Below are positions 22,553 through 32,051 of a stretch of 42,712 bases of DNA, piece after piece (position 1 is the stretch's first letter; every line of letters begins with the position of its first letter). The DNA is from an uncultured Bacilli bacterium (GTDB taxonomy: Bacteria > Bacillota_I > Bacilli_A > RF39 > UBA660), in assembly GCA_947630305.1 (NCBI GenBank), contig CANRHC010000006.1, positions 1 through 42,712 of the forward strand, given 5' to 3'. Below the pieces are notes generated by a model, which ran no database searches, was not told where the DNA came from, and worked only from the letters and a program-made list of their open reading frames with translations. A program made the translations under genes and the position numbers.

Positions 22553-25500
22553 TTATACTTCCAAATCATTTTTAATTAAAGAAAATAATGGTACTAAAAA
22601 ATACAAAAAATGTTTATCTAATTGTTTAAGAGGTAATTTAATAATAATTTTTTTATTTAAATACTGAATTTGAAATTTAGGATTAATATTATATGCTTCT
22701 AAAAACAATTTATCACCTTTCATTTTACTAGATTCAAATTCGGGTATTTCTATACAAATCATATCATTAGTTTGTTTAATATTAGTTATATTTAATGAAA
22801 TAGCAATCTTTTCAAACCATTCTTCATACATATATATTTCCATATCAGAAGTAATTTTACCAAATCGATCAATTAATTCTTCTTTTACTTCATTAAGTTT
22901 TTGTTCACTATCAATTTCATTAATTCTTTGATGAATGGCAATTTTAACATCTTCATCTGAAACATAATTATCTTCAATATGTGTACTTACTTTAATTAAT
23001 GGTTCACCTTCACCCTCGTCATCAACTATCTTTTCACCTTTAAGTCTTTTCATCTCATCTTCAACCATTTTCATGTATAAATTTATTCCAACCGTATCAA
23101 CAAAACCAGCTTGTTCACTACCAAGTAAATCACCAGCACCTCTAATGGATAAATCACGCATAGCTATTTTATATCCACTTCCAAGTTCAGTAAAATCTCG
23201 TATAGCATTTAACCTTTTAACAGCAACATCATTTAACATTTTATCTTTTTGATACATTAAATATGCATAAGCAATCTTATTACTTCGTCCAACTCGACCT
23301 CTTAATTGATATAACTGACTAAGCCCAAAACGATCTGCATCATATATAATTAAGGTATTTGCATTTGGTATATCAATACCTGTTTCTATAATAGTGGTAC
23401 TAACTAAAATATCAAATTCATGATTAATAAAATCATTCATAATATCCTCAAGTAATATTTTATTCATCTGTCCATGAGCAAACCGAATATTAGCTTCAGG
23501 AACTAATTTTCGTAATTTCAAAACCTGTTCTTCTATCGTTTCTACTCTATTATATAAAACAAATATTTGACCATTTCTTGCTAATTCTTTATAAATAGCA
23601 TCTTTAATAATTAATTCATTTTCAGCTACTACATAAGTTTGAACTGGATAACGGTTTACAGGAGGAGTATCAATAATAGATAAATCACGTAATCCTGATA
23701 AAGCCATTTTCAAAGTTCTAGGAATCGGAGTAGCAGATAATGTTAAAACATTTACATCATTTTTATATTTTTTAATTTTTTCTTTATGAGTAACACCAAA
23801 ACGTTGCTCTTCATCAACAATTAATAATTCTAAATTTTTAAACAAAATATCATTACTTAAAAGCCTATGAGTTCCAAAAACAACATCTATCTTACCATTT
23901 TTTAAATCTTCAATAATCCTCTTTGTTTCTTTTAAAGAAGTAAACCTATTTAACAAAGCTATCTCCACTGGATAATTTTTAAATCTTTCCACTGCATTTT
24001 CATATTGTTGCTTAGACAAAATAGTTGTTGGACACAAATAAAGGACTTGACCACCATTATAAACAGTTCTAAAAATAGCCCGAAAAGCTACCTCAGTCTT
24101 ACCAAATCCAACATCACCACATAATAATCGATCCATTGGTATATCCTTTTCCAAATCATATAAAATATCTTTTATAGCTTTAGTTTGATCACGAGTTTCC
24201 TCATATGCAAATTCACTGGCAAAAATATCTTCCTCAACATCTTTTTTTAAAGGCCTTACTTTAACACTACCACGAGCAGCATAAAGTTTAACAAGTTCCT
24301 CTGAAATATCCTTAATTTTCTTTAAAACATTTCTTTTTTTCTTTTCCCAATTTGGACTATTTAATTTATTTAATTCTGGTTTTTTACCATCAGCATCACT
24401 ATATTTATATATTGTAGATATTTTTTCAACAGGAACATAAACTTTATCATTACCATGATACTGTATCTGTAAATAATCTTTCGTTAACCCCATAGTTGTC
24501 AAAGCCTTAACTCCACAATATATACCAATACCATGCATTATATGAACAACATAATCACCAACCTTTAAAGAATCTAATGAATTAATTTTCTGCCCCATTC
24601 GAAAATTATTCTTATATTTAATCTCCTGTTTAATATCTTCAATATCATATTCACTAATAAAAGCATACCCATCAAAAATAAATCCATGATTAATTTTCAT
24701 CAAAATAATATTAATAAGACCATCTTTAATTTTTAAATCTTTCGCAAAATGAACCTCATTTAAAAATAATTCACTAATAATTTTCACTTGACTATCTCTA
24801 GATAACATAAAAACAATAGTCAAACCTTTTTTAATATAAGCATTAACAGTATCTTTAAGTAACTGTAAATTACCATGAAAAAGCATCATCTCTTGACTTT
24901 TAAAACTAATCACATTTTTATTTAAAGAATCATTTTCAATTGTATTAATATATATTTCTTTCTTTGGTCTAATATCTTCTAAAAAGAAAAAATGCTTTTT
25001 ATTACCTAAATTTTCCTTTTTATTATAATTAACCATTTCTTCATATAATTTATTATACCCAATTAAAACTTGTTGTTTATCAAAAGTAATAACCGTTGCT
25101 AAAGGAACATAATCCAATAATGAACTACTATAATCAGTTTTAATTTCATCTATAGGTTTAATAATAATTTCATTTAAATTATCTAAAGACCGTTGAGTAT
25201 TTTCATCAAAATATCTTATCGATTCAATTTCATCTCCAAAAAATTCAATTCTAACTGGATGTTCATAGAAATTTAAAAATATATCTAAAACAAAACCTCT
25301 TACAGCATATTCTCCTGTCATAGTAACCATTGAATCACGTTTATATCCTAGTGCTTCTAATTTTTCTAGGATTATTTCCCGGGAAATATTGTTATTAACT
25401 TTTAAATTAAGTAGATTATTTTTTTTGTCTTTAACATTAGAATTAAATTTTAAATAACCCATTAAATTAGATACAATAATATGTTTACCATCATTGATTT

Positions 25501-25777
25501 TTTCTAAAGTTTCTAATCTTTTTAATTTTAATTCTGGTGAAGTAGCTAAAGCAACAGATGTTAAAAAATCATCCATAGGGAATAATAAAACACTATTTGA
25601 ATATGTAACTAAATTATTAAAAATTTGATTTGCTTCATACAAAGTATTAGCTAAAACAATAACATTTTCATTACTTTTATTAAAATAATCAAGAACAAAA
25701 AAAATGTTTAATTCTTTAGTTAAACCAGTTATTATTGAACCATTATCATAACATTCATTTTTAAAAAAATTAATCAT
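22553..25777 (-). CDS. mfd: Transcription-repair coupling factor Mfd
   Basis: Removes stalled RNA polymerase from lesions and recruits UvrA. It has an N-terminal UvrB-like region (about 1-350), an RNA polymerase-interaction domain of CarD type (VGDYVVHIMHGIGIYCGV, about 405-425), and a RecG-like helicase with Walker A (CGDVGFGKTEVAFRA, about 555), DEEQRFG, SATPIPRTLKMAL and the TRG motif QLRGRVGRSNKIAYAY. The C-terminal TRCF domain follows. It is 1074 residues, shorter than the B. subtilis protein, mainly in the N-terminal part. The start is supported by AAAGGTGA. It lies between pth and spoVT. Confidence 0.97.
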   Translation of the reverse strand: MINFFKNECYDNGSIITGLTKELNIFFVLDYFNKSNENVIVLANTLYEANQIFNNLVTYSNSVLLFPMDDFLTSVALATSPELKLKRLETLEKINDGKHIIVSNLMGYLKFNSNVKDKKNNLLNLKVNNNISREIILEKLEALGYKRDSMVTMTGEYAVRGFVLDIFLNFYEHPVRIEFFGDEIESIRYFDENTQRSLDNLNEIIIKPIDEIKTDYSSSLLDYVPLATVITFDKQQVLIGYNKLYEEMVNYNKKENLGNKKHFFFLEDIRPKKEIYINTIENDSLNKNVISFKSQEMMLFHGNLQLLKDTVNAYIKKGLTIVFMLSRDSQVKIISELFLNEVHFAKDLKIKDGLINIILMKINHGFIFDGYAFISEYDIEDIKQEIKYKNNFRMGQKINSLDSLKVGDYVVHIMHGIGIYCGVKALTTMGLTKDYLQIQYHGNDKVYVPVEKISTIYKYSDADGKKPELNKLNSPNWEKKKRNVLKKIKDISEELVKLYAARGSVKVRPLKKDVEEDIFASEFAYEETRDQTKAIKDILYDLEKDIPMDRLLCGDVGFGKTEVAFRAIFRTVYNGGQVLYLCPTTILSKQQYENAVERFKNYPVEIALLNRFTSLKETKRIIEDLKNGKIDVVFGTHRLLSNDILFKNLELLIVDEEQRFGVTHKEKIKKYKNDVNVLTLSATPIPRTLKMALSGLRDLSIIDTPPVNRYPVQTYVVAENELIIKDAIYKELARNGQIFVLYNRVETIEEQVLKLRKLVPEANIRFAHGQMNKILLEDIMNDFINHEFDILVSTTIIETGIDIPNANTLIIYDADRFGLSQLYQLRGRVGRSNKIAYAYLMYQKDKMLNDVAVKRLNAIRDFTELGSGYKIAMRDLSIRGAGDLLGSEQAGFVDTVGINLYMKMVEDEMKRLKGEKIVDDEGEGEPLIKVSTHIEDNYVSDEDVKIAIHQRINEIDSEQKLNEVKEELIDRFGKITSDMEIYMYEEWFEKIAISLNITNIKQTNDMICIEIPEFESSKMKGDKLFLEAYNINPKFQIQYLNKKIIIKLPLKQLDKHFLYFLVPLFSLIKNDLEV

Positions 25778-25782
25778 TCATA

Positions 25783-26334
25783 TCACCTTTTATTAAATTT
25801 TTCCATTGTTTTAGAAGCACCATAAAGAATAAAATTTTTAATTATTTCTTGATAAATATCCATATTACGATTAATTTTTTCTAATTCACTTTTAGACATT
25901 TTACCTAAAACATAATCAATTACATTACCATTCAAATCTTTACCAATTCCAATTTTTAAACGTAAAAAAGCTTCAGTATTTAAAACATTAATTATCGATT
26001 TTATACCATTATGTCCTCCAGAAGAACTATTTCTTTTTAATTTATATTTTCCTAATTCCAAATCCATATCATCCTGAATAACCAAAATATCTTCAATTTT
26101 TATGTGAAAATAATTAACAATTAAACCAACCGAATTTCCAGAAAGATTCATATAAGTAGTTGGCTTAGCAATTATAAATTTTTCTGTTTCATTTACCCCT
26201 TGATAAATATAAGCTTGAAATTTTTTATCCAAACTAAAATCATTTGTAAAATTATCAACAACCATAAAACCAATATTATGCCTTGTATTTAAAAATTCTT
26301 TACCAACATTTCCTAATCCAATTATTAATTTCAA
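25783..26334 (-). CDS. pth: Peptidyl-tRNA hydrolase
   Basis: Recycles tRNA by cleaving peptidyl-tRNA. Core motifs: KLIIGLGNVGKEFLNTRHNIGF with the catalytic His, YMNLSGNSV, DDMDLELGKYKLK and SSGGHNGIKSI. The usual GLGNPG is GLGNVG. The start is taken at the TTG at 26334, giving the family opening MKLIIGLGN and a GAAAGGA site 9 bases upstream; a TTG nine bases earlier is too close to that site. It follows trmN6 and is closely followed by mfd. Confidence 0.97.
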   Translation of the reverse strand: MKLIIGLGNVGKEFLNTRHNIGFMVVDNFTNDFSLDKKFQAYIYQGVNETEKFIIAKPTTYMNLSGNSVGLIVNYFHIKIEDILVIQDDMDLELGKYKLKRNSSSGGHNGIKSIINVLNTEAFLRLKIGIGKDLNGNVIDYVLGKMSKSELEKINRNMDIYQEIIKNFILYGASKTMEKFNKR

Positions 26335-26339
26335 CCTTA

Positions 26340-27053
26340 TCAATCCTTTCTAAAAATATTTTGATAAGTTTTTAAACCTTCAATATTTATACTAGGTCTA
26401 ATCTTAACCCCAAATCTTCCATCTTTTATAAATTTTATTAAAACAATTGTTGCATTTTTATCTTCCTTAGAATAAATAAATTGAATTTCTTTAGCAACTA
26501 ACCTAAATTGATGAGCTAAATATAGTATTTCATCTAATCTTTCCGGAATATGTACTAAATAAAATCGCCCCTTAGAATGAAGCATTTTACTTGCAATTTC
26601 TAAAAGAGATTTTAAATCAATAAATATTTCATGTCTAGCTATCTTTTTTAAATCATTTTTATTAACATGATCTTCATCATAATATGGAAAATATGGAGGA
26701 TTACATAATATAACATCAAAACTTTCCTCTTTAAAATATTTATTTACATTATTAATATCATCGCAAATATAATCAATTTTATCCTCTAATTTATTAACTT
26801 TTAAAGAAAGAACAGCTAAATCATAAATAGATTTTTGTAATTCAATTCCAATAATATTTTTATTCGTTCTCCATGCAAGAATAGTAGGAATAACACCATT
26901 ACCAGTACATAAATCCAATATTTTATTATCATTTTTTTTAATATCGGCAAATTCAGCAAGTAAAATAGAATCTAAAGAAAATTTAAAAGCTTCTTCATAT
27001 TGATATAATTTTAAATTGGGATAATCAAATAACCAATTAAGTGTTTTCTTCAT
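26340..27053 (-). CDS. trmN6: tRNA1(Val) adenine-37 N6-methyltransferase family (YabB)
   Basis: Rossmann-fold methyltransferase. SAM motif ILDLCTGNGVIPTILA (about 44-59), acidic contact IGIELQ, and catalytic NPPY (about 118-121) in DVILCNPPYFPYY. The FKFSLDSILLAEF opening is typical of YabB/TrmN6, which modifies A37 of certain tRNAs. Here substrate is inferred from family only. It overlaps ricT by 17 bases and is followed at once by pth. Confidence 0.9.
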   Translation of the reverse strand: MKKTLNWLFDYPNLKLYQYEEAFKFSLDSILLAEFADIKKNDNKILDLCTGNGVIPTILAWRTNKNIIGIELQKSIYDLAVLSLKVNKLEDKIDYICDDINNVNKYFKEESFDVILCNPPYFPYYDEDHVNKNDLKKIARHEIFIDLKSLLEIASKMLHSKGRFYLVHIPERLDEILYLAHQFRLVAKEIQFIYSKEDKNATIVLIKFIKDGRFGVKIRPSINIEGLKTYQNIFRKD

Positions 27054-27828
27054 CTTTTAAACAAACATCCTCTACTTCATCATTAACTAATATTTTATAA
27101 CAACGATTTAAAATATCAACACTTAAAACTTCACCAATTTTTCCTTGGTAACTAACCTTTTCACCAACTAATGGCAAACCCTTACTACACTTAACATATA
27201 AATCTTCTTCATAAGTAAGACAACATAACAACCGTCCACAACAACCATTAATCTTAGAAGGATTTAAAGCTAAATTTTGATCTTTTGCCATATTTATTGT
27301 TACTGTATCCATATGATTTAAAAAAGTTGCACAACAAAGAGTTTTTCCACAAATTCCAATACCACCAACAATACAAGCTTTATCTCTTGCCCCAACTTGC
27401 CTAAGTTCAATTCTAGTATGATAAATTCCAGCCAATTTTCTAGCAAGTTCTCTAAAATCAACCCGATCATCAGCATAAAAATTCAATAATAATTGTTTTC
27501 GATCAAAAGTAAAATCACCATCTATAAAACGCATATTTAAACCAAGTTCATCACTTAAAACTTGAGCATTTTTTAAAGCTTCATCACAATCCTTACAATT
27601 TTTTAAATATTGATCATAATCTTTTCTAGTAGCTATTCGTTTTATATCCCTTAATTCATCTTTAACAGCATTAGCTTCTTCTTGACTAATTTTTTTAACA
27701 ACTTTTCCAAATTGTTCACCCCTATTAGTATCTACAATAACAGTTACATTATTAGGAATTCTTAAATCATTGCCATTAAAATAATATTCCTTACCTTTAT
27801 CTTTATAAACAACACCATATATATTCAT
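27037..27828 (-). CDS. ricT: PSP1-domain protein RicT (YaaT)
   Basis: Subunit of the Ric (YaaT-YlbF-YmcA) complex, which in B. subtilis assists RNase Y and so affects sporulation, competence and biofilm formation. It has an N-terminal part with TNRGEQFGKVV, a PSP1 domain, and the cysteine-rich GGIGICGKTLCCATFL and NGCCGRLLCCLTYE segments (about 150-210) that bind iron-sulfur clusters. Length is 263 residues. The ATG at 27828 has GGTGA about 5 bases upstream. It lies between holB and trmN6. Confidence 0.95.
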   Translation of the reverse strand: MNIYGVVYKDKGKEYYFNGNDLRIPNNVTVIVDTNRGEQFGKVVKKISQEEANAVKDELRDIKRIATRKDYDQYLKNCKDCDEALKNAQVLSDELGLNMRFIDGDFTFDRKQLLLNFYADDRVDFRELARKLAGIYHTRIELRQVGARDKACIVGGIGICGKTLCCATFLNHMDTVTINMAKDQNLALNPSKINGCCGRLLCCLTYEEDLYVKCSKGLPLVGEKVSYQGKIGEVLSVDILNRCYKILVNDEVEDVCLKDEENT

Positions 27829-27833
27829 ATTTA

Positions 27834-28676
27834 TCACCAACTTTCCAAAACTAAACGATCCAAAATCATCTGATTACTAACATTAAAATCTAAAGTTGAT
27901 AATAAATTTTTTAACATATTTAATCTATTATCAAAAAATGCAACATCATATTCTAACATAAATTTTAAATCATTAAATTCTTCTGGAAGAACTTCCTTTC
28001 TAATTTTATTTTCATAAATTTTTTCATATATTTCAATTAGTTTTAAAAAAAAACAAACTAACCAATTCTTATCTACAATCTTAGGTAACAAAACATTTTT
28101 ATTATATATTAGAGTCTCGTCTTTAAAAACTTCCAAATATTTAATATAATCTACAACATCATTTTCTATATTTTCACTACTAAACAAAGAATTAGAATAA
28201 TAATCACTAAAAACCTGACATCGACTTTTAATTGTATCAATTACATTTTCTTTATTATTCGTTACAAAAAAACCAATTATTTTTTCTTCAGGTTCTTCTA
28301 AAAATTTAAGCATCGTATTAGCAGAAGATGCATTCAAAAATTCAGCATTCATTATAACATACATATTATATTTTGAAAATATAGGCTTAGTTTTCAAACT
28401 ATTTTTCAAACTAATAATTTGTTCTTTTTTAATAAAAGATCCATCAGGTCTTATAATAATTAAATTAGGCAATTGCTGTGTTACAATTAAATGACATAAA
28501 TTACATTTACAACATTCACTAGAATACTCATCTTCACAATTTAACAATTTAAAAAAATCTAAAATTTTTGCTAAACATTTTTCTGAATCATCTGTTTCAA
28601 ATAAAAAAGCATGACCTAACTTCCCATCATGATAATGTTTTTTTAAAATTTCAAAAGAATCATTATTTTCTAACAC
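27834..28676 (-). CDS. holB: DNA polymerase III delta' subunit
   Basis: Clamp-loader subunit. AAA+ fold with a GKLGHAFLF opening, a zinc knuckle (CCKCNLCHLI), IKKEQIISLKNSLKTKP, and NASSANTMLKFLEEPEE with the SRC motif (TIKSRCQVF). The Walker A is absent, as is usual for delta'. Length is 280. The start is a GTG with GTGAGG 4-5 bases upstream. Its 3' end overlaps ricT slightly. Confidence 0.93.
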   Translation of the reverse strand: MLENNDSFEILKKHYHDGKLGHAFLFETDDSEKCLAKILDFFKLLNCEDEYSSECCKCNLCHLIVTQQLPNLIIIRPDGSFIKKEQIISLKNSLKTKPIFSKYNMYVIMNAEFLNASSANTMLKFLEEPEEKIIGFFVTNNKENVIDTIKSRCQVFSDYYSNSLFSSENIENDVVDYIKYLEVFKDETLIYNKNVLLPKIVDKNWLVCFFLKLIEIYEKIYENKIRKEVLPEEFNDLKFMLEYDVAFFDNRLNMLKNLLSTLDFNVSNQMILDRLVLESW

Positions 28677-28692
28677 TAAACCTCACCCAAAA

Positions 28693-28881
28693 TTATTTTA
28701 CAATAAAAAACAAAATAATTAAAGAGGCAAGCCCAGGTAGACCTAAAAAAGTTGTTATTCCAACCGTAAAAAAATTAATTGGAATGTATACATGTAAGGA
28801 ACTAATTAAATAATTTAAACCATAAATCAATAAAAACGCTAAAACAATATTTTTTAATAATCTTCCTAACCTTTTTAACAT
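28693..28881 (-). CDS. bofA: BofA, inhibitor of pro-sigma-K processing
   Basis: Small mother-cell membrane protein that in B. subtilis blocks SpoIVFB together with SpoIVFA until engulfment is complete. Sixty-two residues with two hydrophobic helices and the family end motif IPINFFTVGITTFLGLPGLASLIIL (N-x-x-T, LGxPG). GAGGG lies before the ATG. It sits after recR, as in Bacillus (yaaL missing). Confidence 0.88.
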   Translation of the reverse strand: MLKRLGRLLKNIVLAFLLIYGLNYLISSLHVYIPINFFTVGITTFLGLPGLASLIILFFIVK

Positions 28882-28919
28882 ATAAATCCCTCACAAAATT
28901 ATATGTAATCAAAAAAAAA

Positions 28920-29525
28920 TTATTCGGAAATAATTTTTCTATCTTCTAAAGCCTTATCCAAAGTAGTGGTGTCTAAATAATCAATTTCAGCTCCAATTGG
29001 AAGACCATAAGATAATCTAGAAATTTTAACATTCATCTTTTCAAATATTTTTTGAATATACAAAGTTGTTGTTTCACCTTCTATAGAAGATTTTAAAGCT
29101 AAAATTAACTCCGGATTTTCCAAATTTTTTACCCTCTCAATCAAACTTGATAAATTAATATCCTCCACTCCAACATCTTCCATAGGACAAATTAACCCAT
29201 TAAGTACATGATAAACACCTAAATAATTACCAGCCTTTTCAAAAGCAAACACACTTTTATAATCTTCTATAACACATATTAAATTATGATTACGATTTGG
29301 ATCATCACAAATTTTACAAACATCTTTATTAGTAAGTTGTCCACAAATCGAACAAGGATGCAAATTTTTTTTAGCATTTAAAATATCAACACTAACCATT
29401 TGTAAATAATCATCTGGCATATCAATCAAAGCCAAAGCTAAACGCTCAGCATTTTTTTCACCTATACCAGGCAATTTTTTAAAAAAATCTAACAACTTTT
29501 CTAACTCTACAGGATATACATGCAT
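28920..29525 (-). CDS. recR: Recombination mediator RecR
   Basis: Works with RecO and RecF at gaps. Helix-hairpin-helix KLPGIGEKNAERLAL, a Cys4 zinc finger (CSICGQLTNKDVCKIC), a Toprim domain (LICVIEDYKSVFAFEKAGNYLGVYHVL) and the Walker-like C-terminus (SYGLPIGAEIDYLDTTTL). It is 201 residues. The start overlaps the region of the ybaB stop, and co-transcription with dnaX and ybaB is expected. Confidence 0.97.
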   Translation of the reverse strand: MHVYPVELEKLLDFFKKLPGIGEKNAERLALALIDMPDDYLQMVSVDILNAKKNLHPCSICGQLTNKDVCKICDDPNRNHNLICVIEDYKSVFAFEKAGNYLGVYHVLNGLICPMEDVGVEDINLSSLIERVKNLENPELILALKSSIEGETTTLYIQKIFEKMNVKISRLSYGLPIGAEIDYLDTTTLDKALEDRKIISE

Positions 29526-29526
29526 T

Positions 29527-29823
29527 TTACATCAAACCGCCAAGCATATTAGAATACTGACCCATCTTATTTTCATATTCAACATCATATTTTTTAATAG
29601 CATCATTAAAAGCTAAAGTAATGAAATCCTGCAATACTTCAACATCTTCTTCATCTACTTTATTCACTTTAACTTTACAAGAAACCATTTCCTTTTTACC
29701 ATTAATAACTATTTCAACCCATTCATTACTACCAACAAAAGTCATTTTTTCTAATTCTTCTTGTTTTTTTTGAATATCCCTTTCCATTTTCTGAGCTTGT
29801 TGCATTAATTTTTGCATATTCAT
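29527..29823 (-). CDS. YbaB/EbfC nucleoid-associated protein
   Basis: Small DNA-binding protein of about 98 residues, usually between dnaX and recR. MQKLMQQAQKMERDIQKKQEELEKM forms the N-terminal coiled coil. The later EDVEVLQDFITLAFNDAIKK is the dimer-core helix. The ATG at 29823 has AGGAG 10 bases upstream; a GTG nine bases earlier is too close to that site. Confidence 0.95.
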   Translation of the reverse strand: MNMQKLMQQAQKMERDIQKKQEELEKMTFVGSNEWVEIVINGKKEMVSCKVKVNKVDEEDVEVLQDFITLAFNDAIKKYDVEYENKMGQYSNMLGGLM

Positions 29824-29836
29824 TTTTTCCACACTC

Positions 29837-31420
29837 CTATACTATTTCAATTTTACTACTATCAAACATTTTTTTTGCAAAAATCTCTAATTGTGAATCA
29901 TCAACTGAAGCATCTTTTTTTAAATCAGATTCTTCAATTAATTTATATTTTACACCATTTTTTAAATTATTAATATACTCTTTTTTATAATCCAACCATT
30001 CCTTTTCACTCAAAGCAATAATTTTAACCTCATTTTTAAAAAATAATGTCAATTCTTCTTCTATTTTTTCTAAATGATGATTAATTAAATCAGCTGTACT
30101 CTCTAAAGTAGTTGAAAAAATAATAAATATATCCCCCGCTGCAACAATCTTAGCATCAATAAGAAACGATTGAATAACATCAGAACTACTAATATTTTCA
30201 TTTAATATTATTTGATATTTATTTAATATATCTTTTTTAGCAGTCGTAAAACAATTATTTATCCTAACACCCTTTATTTTCAAAATAAAATCATCATTAA
30301 GTTTAACATCATTAAAAATTTCAACAACATCTTGTTCTTTTTCTTCTTTTAAAGGCAATTTAACCTCATCCTTAATTTCTAAATCAACTGATGAAGAATT
30401 ACTAACATAATTTAACAAAATAATCTTGATTAACGCATAAGGATTTATATGAATACTAATTTTGTTAAAACAATCATTTAAATCTATTATCAAATTTTTA
30501 ATTTTTTCATAAGAAAATGATGATTTTTCAAAATTTTGTTTTATTTTAATTGCTTTATTAATCAATTCATTAACTAATTTTTTTATAAAAACCTTATAAT
30601 CACTAGAACTATTTTCTAAATCATCCATTGCATTAATAACAGCATTGACATCATTATTTTCAATACTAGAAACCAAATTTTTAATAAATACAGTAGAAAT
30701 TGATCCATAATTTTTCAAAATGTTATCCAAAGTAATCTCAGAATCTTTAGTGGATAACTGGTCTAATAATGATAAAGCGTCCCTTAATCCACCTTCAGAC
30801 AAACTAGCAATTTCCAATAAAGCATCATCAGCTATTTTAATATTTTCCTCACTACATATTTTAATAAGCTGATTTTTTATAGTTTCAAAATCAATCTTTT
30901 TAAAATTAAAACGCTGACACCTCGATAAAATAGTTATAGGAACACTTTCAACATTAGTAGTAGCCATAATAAAAATTGCATGAGCTGGTGGTTCTTCTAA
31001 AGTAAGTAATAAAGCATTAAAAGCACTTTGACTCATCATATGAACTTCATCAATTATATAAATTTTATACTTACTAAACGAAGGAGCAATTTTAATATTA
31101 TTAATTAATTCACGAATATCATCCACACCATTATTAGAAGCAGCATCAATTTCAATAATATCAGAAGAATTTAAAAAATTCTGACAAGCTAAACATTTAC
31201 CACAAGCCTCACCATTAATTCGATTTTCACAATTAATAGTTTTAGCAAAAACTTTCGCTGTACTAGTTTTACCAGTACCCCTAGGTCCAGTAAATAAATA
31301 AGCATGAGATAATTTATTATTTATAATAGCATTTTTTAACATAGTTACTGTATAATCTTGACCAACTATTTTGTCAAAACTATTTGGACGATATTTACGA
31401 TAAAGAACTTTATAATCCAA
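29837..31420 (-). CDS. dnaX: DNA polymerase III gamma/tau subunit
   Basis: Clamp-loader motor. VLYRKYRPNSFDKIVGQD, Walker A (FTGPRGTGKTSTAK), zinc module with four Cys, Walker B (IYIIDEVHMMS) and sensor SRCQRF. It is about 527 residues, with a C-terminal tau-like part beyond residue 360. The TTG at 31420 is preferred: GAAAGGA is 10 bases upstream and it gives the family opening MDYKVLYRKYRP. The order tadA-dnaX-ybaB-recR is standard. Confidence 0.96.
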   Translation of the reverse strand: MDYKVLYRKYRPNSFDKIVGQDYTVTMLKNAIINNKLSHAYLFTGPRGTGKTSTAKVFAKTINCENRINGEACGKCLACQNFLNSSDIIEIDAASNNGVDDIRELINNIKIAPSFSKYKIYIIDEVHMMSQSAFNALLLTLEEPPAHAIFIMATTNVESVPITILSRCQRFNFKKIDFETIKNQLIKICSEENIKIADDALLEIASLSEGGLRDALSLLDQLSTKDSEITLDNILKNYGSISTVFIKNLVSSIENNDVNAVINAMDDLENSSSDYKVFIKKLVNELINKAIKIKQNFEKSSFSYEKIKNLIIDLNDCFNKISIHINPYALIKIILLNYVSNSSSVDLEIKDEVKLPLKEEKEQDVVEIFNDVKLNDDFILKIKGVRINNCFTTAKKDILNKYQIILNENISSSDVIQSFLIDAKIVAAGDIFIIFSTTLESTADLINHHLEKIEEELTLFFKNEVKIIALSEKEWLDYKKEYINNLKNGVKYKLIEESDLKKDASVDDSQLEIFAKKMFDSSKIEIV

Positions 31421-31480
31421 GATAATCACGTCCTTTCAATATAAATTATAACATGTAGAATTTAAGCTGTAAATTAATAG

Positions 31481-31897
31481 TTAACGTTTATTTTTAAAAA
31501 AATCAGCAAGCATATTAGCATACATTTGTTCGTTACAATTAGTTATCTTTTTAAATACTGTTTTATCATATTCTTTTTTATAAGAAAATTTATCTAACAA
31601 ATAATATACATTTCTAATTCTAGCCTGATTTATAATCTCAACACACATTGAACAAGGTTTTAAAGTCACATATAAATCACAATCACTTAAATTCCAACGT
31701 TTTAACTTACGTGATGCCTCCAAAATAGCATTAATCTCAGCATGACCTAAAATATTGTGATCAAATTCCCGAGTATTATGCGAACAAGAAATAACAGAAT
31801 CATTGTGAATAACTACTGCTCCTATAGGTACCTCATCTTCTCCAAAAGCTTTTCTAGCTTCCTCTATACAAACATTAAAAATTTCAGATACTGTCAT
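31481..31897 (-). CDS. tadA: tRNA-specific adenosine deaminase TadA
   Basis: Deaminates A34 of tRNA-Arg to inosine. The zinc site is HAEINAI (His, catalytic Glu) and PCSMCVEI (two Cys), with GEDEVPIGAVV near the start. Length is 138. GGAGG lies 7 bases before the ATG, directly after the SRP RNA terminator T tract. The SRP RNA-tadA-dnaX order equals that of scr in B. subtilis, except scr lies the other side of tadA there. Confidence 0.95.
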   Translation of the reverse strand: MTVSEIFNVCIEEARKAFGEDEVPIGAVVIHNDSVISCSHNTREFDHNILGHAEINAILEASRKLKRWNLSDCDLYVTLKPCSMCVEIINQARIRNVYYLLDKFSYKKEYDKTVFKKITNCNEQMYANMLADFFKNKR

Positions 31898-31913
31898 AAT
31901 ATTCCTCCATTAA

Positions 31914-31991
31914 AAAAAGTGCACACAAACAGAGACTGACGTGGCTGCTATCTTCCGATTCTGACCAGATTACAGCATATTTGTTGCACGC
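31914..31991 (-). ncRNA. ffs: Small (4.5S-like) signal recognition particle RNA
   Basis: About 73 bases on the minus strand holding the conserved domain IV: CTGGTCAGAATCGGAAGATA then GCAGCC, which corresponds to the bacterial CAGGTCAGGTCCGGAAGGAAGCAGCC with its GGAA tetraloop and the symmetric and asymmetric loops that bind Ffh. The ends pair (GTGCA with TGCAC, ACAAA with TTTGT) to close one long hairpin. Seven T follow directly (31913-31919), serving as terminator. It is the short type lacking the Alu domain, unlike the long scRNA of Bacillus. Confidence 0.9.
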
Positions 31992-31995
31992 TTAA

Positions 31996-32024
31996 ATTAT
32001 ATCAAATAAAAAATTAATTGTAAA
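31996..32024 (-). promoter_or_regulatory. SRP RNA promoter
   Basis: TTTACA (32019-32024), 17-base spacer and TATAAT (31996-32001) on the minus strand, placing the start at about 31990. The first parS site begins 12 bases upstream of the -35. Confidence 0.75.
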
Positions 32025-32035
32025 CATTTTTTTAA

Positions 32036-32051
32036 TGTTTCACGTGAAACA
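32036..32051. promoter_or_regulatory. parS site 1
   Basis: Perfect 16-base palindrome TGTTTCACGTGAAACA, the ParB/Spo0J binding consensus. Its palindrome extends two bases on either side. It sits just upstream of the SRP RNA promoter. Confidence 0.93.

Noticed and set aside
29837-31420. Programmed frameshift in dnaX producing gamma and tau
   Set aside because: No A-run slippery site with a following stop was found in the expected region; the tau-length frame is open throughout.
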